A DNA stretch of 7,356 nucleotides from assembly GCA_047620505.1 (NCBI GenBank), contig JBLHKS010000299.1, positions 1-7,356 of the forward strand, in the 5' to 3' direction. The position numbers were made by a program, and so were the translations under genes. The notes beneath the pieces were generated by a model. That model was not told the origin of the DNA and did no database searches. It saw only the letters and a program-made list of their open reading frames with translations. The stretch comes from JBLHKS01 sp047620505. Its GTDB lineage: Bacteria > Verrucomicrobiota > Verrucomicrobiia > Verrucomicrobiales > DEV007. Of this stretch, positions 6,188 through 7,356 are shown in pieces. Positions within the stretch are counted from its first letter, which is position 1. Each line of letters starts with the position of its first letter.

Positions 6188-7096
6188 ATGAAAAAAGTTA
6201 CGTTGCCGCTGGTTTTTCTAATAGTGACGTCACTTGGAGTTTTTCCGTGTCGCGCTACCATTTCGGAGTTCCCATCTGGTGAATCCATCGATGAGAAAGA
6301 ACTACTCAGCGCCATTTGTTCCGGATGGGTCGAGGTTGCCTCGGCTGAAGAGTCCAAATCAGTCGCGCTCTGGGATGTATCCTTGGAGATCGGGCCGAAC
6401 TCGCGACTTTTGCTAGGGGCAAACAGTTCTTATTTCTACGCCCTGACCCTCGAAGGAGAATTCGCCGTGGGCAAAAAAGTGGCTCCGGCAGGCAAAATTA
6501 TGGTCTGGTCGCACTACGGCGACAACGGGGGCAAAGCAAAGGTCTTCTTCTATTCCGCAGAACGGCTGTCGACCGTATTCGGGGCGAAGGGTTTCCCGGA
6601 TGACCCGGATCTGGAAATCATAGCCCGAACTCAGAAGAAAAAACAGTTCTGGGGCTTCCTCCGGCAGACGGGATTCAATGTCGCGGCACCCGTCGGAAAT
6701 GAGAGGGAAGAGACCAGAGCCCTCTATCAGGCAAATCCCACAGTAATCGGGGTGAAACGGGCGAGCGCGGATCGTGAAGACTACCCAACGAATACCGTGG
6801 CGGCGTTTGTGGATGCGCTGATTGCCAAAGATGTCGACAGCGTCGCGACTTTGCTCTCTCCGGATCTTTTTCTCGAGGGGGCTTCAGCGGCGCAAATCGA
6901 GCAACTGCTGGCTAACGAAAGGAAAGCATTTGCGACTCACCTTCTGCACTCAGGCAGCTACGATCGATTCCAAAATTCCACCATCGAAAGCCTGGGCAAC
7001 GCCACCTACGCCGCGAAAGCAGGTGATCATCAGCTTTCGATCACGCTCGAAGCATTTGATGGCGCTGTCTACGTGACCAGCATGACTCCCCAATAG
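6188..7096 (+). CDS. Exported protein of unknown function, possible NTF2-like C-terminal domain
   Basis: A 302-residue protein that I do not recognise as a named family. Residues 1-23 form a classical signal peptide: a Lys-Lys start, a hydrophobic core (TLPLVFLIVTSLGVF) and a likely signal peptidase I site after CRA. There is no proper lipobox, so it is probably periplasmic or secreted. Residues 40-125 are beta-rich, with LLLGANSSYFYALTLEGEFAV faintly recalling FecR-like or cupin-like sheets (weak). Residues about 200-300 (NTVAAFVDALIAKDVDSVATLL and the strand-rich tail) resemble the helix-then-sheet pattern of NTF2-like/DUF4878-type domains (weak to moderate). The start at 6188 is chosen because the signal peptide begins there; no good Shine-Dalgarno is visible. 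The stop is one base from the next ATG, so the two genes are probably co-translated. Confidence 0.75.
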   Translation: MKKVTLPLVFLIVTSLGVFPCRATISEFPSGESIDEKELLSAICSGWVEVASAEESKSVALWDVSLEIGPNSRLLLGANSSYFYALTLEGEFAVGKKVAPAGKIMVWSHYGDNGGKAKVFFYSAERLSTVFGAKGFPDDPDLEIIARTQKKKQFWGFLRQTGFNVAAPVGNEREETRALYQANPTVIGVKRASADREDYPTNTVAAFVDALIAKDVDSVATLLSPDLFLEGASAAQIEQLLANERKAFATHLLHSGSYDRFQNSTIESLGNATYAAKAGDHQLSITLEAFDGAVYVTSMTPQ

Positions 7097-7097
7097 A

Positions 7098-7356
7098 ATG
7101 CCTCCCTTCCTACCAATGAGAATACCTGCCTTTGCTCTCGCAGCTTTTGTTATTCTGTCCGTCAATTCCGCGGCGCAAGATGGATTTGATGCGGCAAGTG
7201 TTCGATCGTTTCTGGAAAAGCGAACCATCCATGTCCCGAAAGCGGAACCCGCGTCCGCCGAAGATGATCAGCGAATGCTCACTCTTGGAGTCGCTATTGT
7301 GGAGTTTCGTAGCAAGGCAGTTACGAAATCGAACATTGGCGATGCGGAGAATATCG
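7098..7356 (+). CDS. Exported protein, N-terminal part only (cut by window end)
   Basis: The frame is open from ATG 7098 to the window edge, giving 86 codons with no stop, and is therefore a partial gene. An in-frame ATG at 7116 is the better start for secretion: it yields MRIPAFALAAFVILSVNSAAQ, a signal peptide with a probable cut after SAA or AAQ, whereas 7098 adds six residues. The mature part begins DGFDAASVRSFLEKRT and has no motif I recognise. It starts one or nineteen bases after the stop of the preceding exported protein, which points to an operon and perhaps a shared envelope role. Function is unknown. Confidence 0.65.
   Translation, partial: MPPFLPMRIPAFALAAFVILSVNSAAQDGFDAASVRSFLEKRTIHVPKAEPASAEDDQRMLTLGVAIVEFRSKAVTKSNIGDAENI

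Overview
The window reads as chromosomal DNA from a Verrucomicrobiota-like (less likely Planctomycetota or Acidobacteriota) bacterium. The main pointers are a transmembrane serine/threonine kinase with a long WD40 sensor, its immediate neighbour (an ECF sigma factor of the kinase-associated type common in those phyla), and weak Shine-Dalgarno signals at most starts. This placement is inference from protein style, not from a marker gene. All five recognised genes are on the + strand. No tRNA, rRNA, CRISPR array, transposase or clear intrinsic terminator was seen.

Layout: (1) 1-195 is a leader without a convincing gene and ends in the first copy of a repeat. (2) 196-1767 encodes a ten-helix acyltransferase-3 (OpgC-like) membrane protein. 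(3) 1768-1803 is a short gap carrying the second copy of that repeat. (4) 1804-5295 encodes an 1163-residue receptor-like Ser/Thr kinase with a cytoplasmic kinase domain, one membrane span, a helical linker and 14 WD40-like repeats. (5) 5292-5846 encodes an ECF sigma factor whose start codon overlaps the kinase stop (ATGA). (6) 5847-6187 is a 341-base non-coding stretch with three hairpins and a short tandem repeat. (7) 6188-7096 encodes an exported protein of unknown function. (8) From 7098 to the window edge is the start of a second exported protein, cut off by the end of the window.

The kinase and sigma factor almost certainly form one sensing-to-transcription unit: an external or envelope signal read by the WD40 propellers, kinase activation, then control of the sigma factor without a visible anti-sigma factor. 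The acyltransferase and the kinase begin inside near-identical 31-base sequences (30/31 matches) that include both start codons. That links the two genes by shared regulation or by leader duplication, and is the least explained signal in the window. The downstream pair of exported proteins looks like a separate, translationally close operon.
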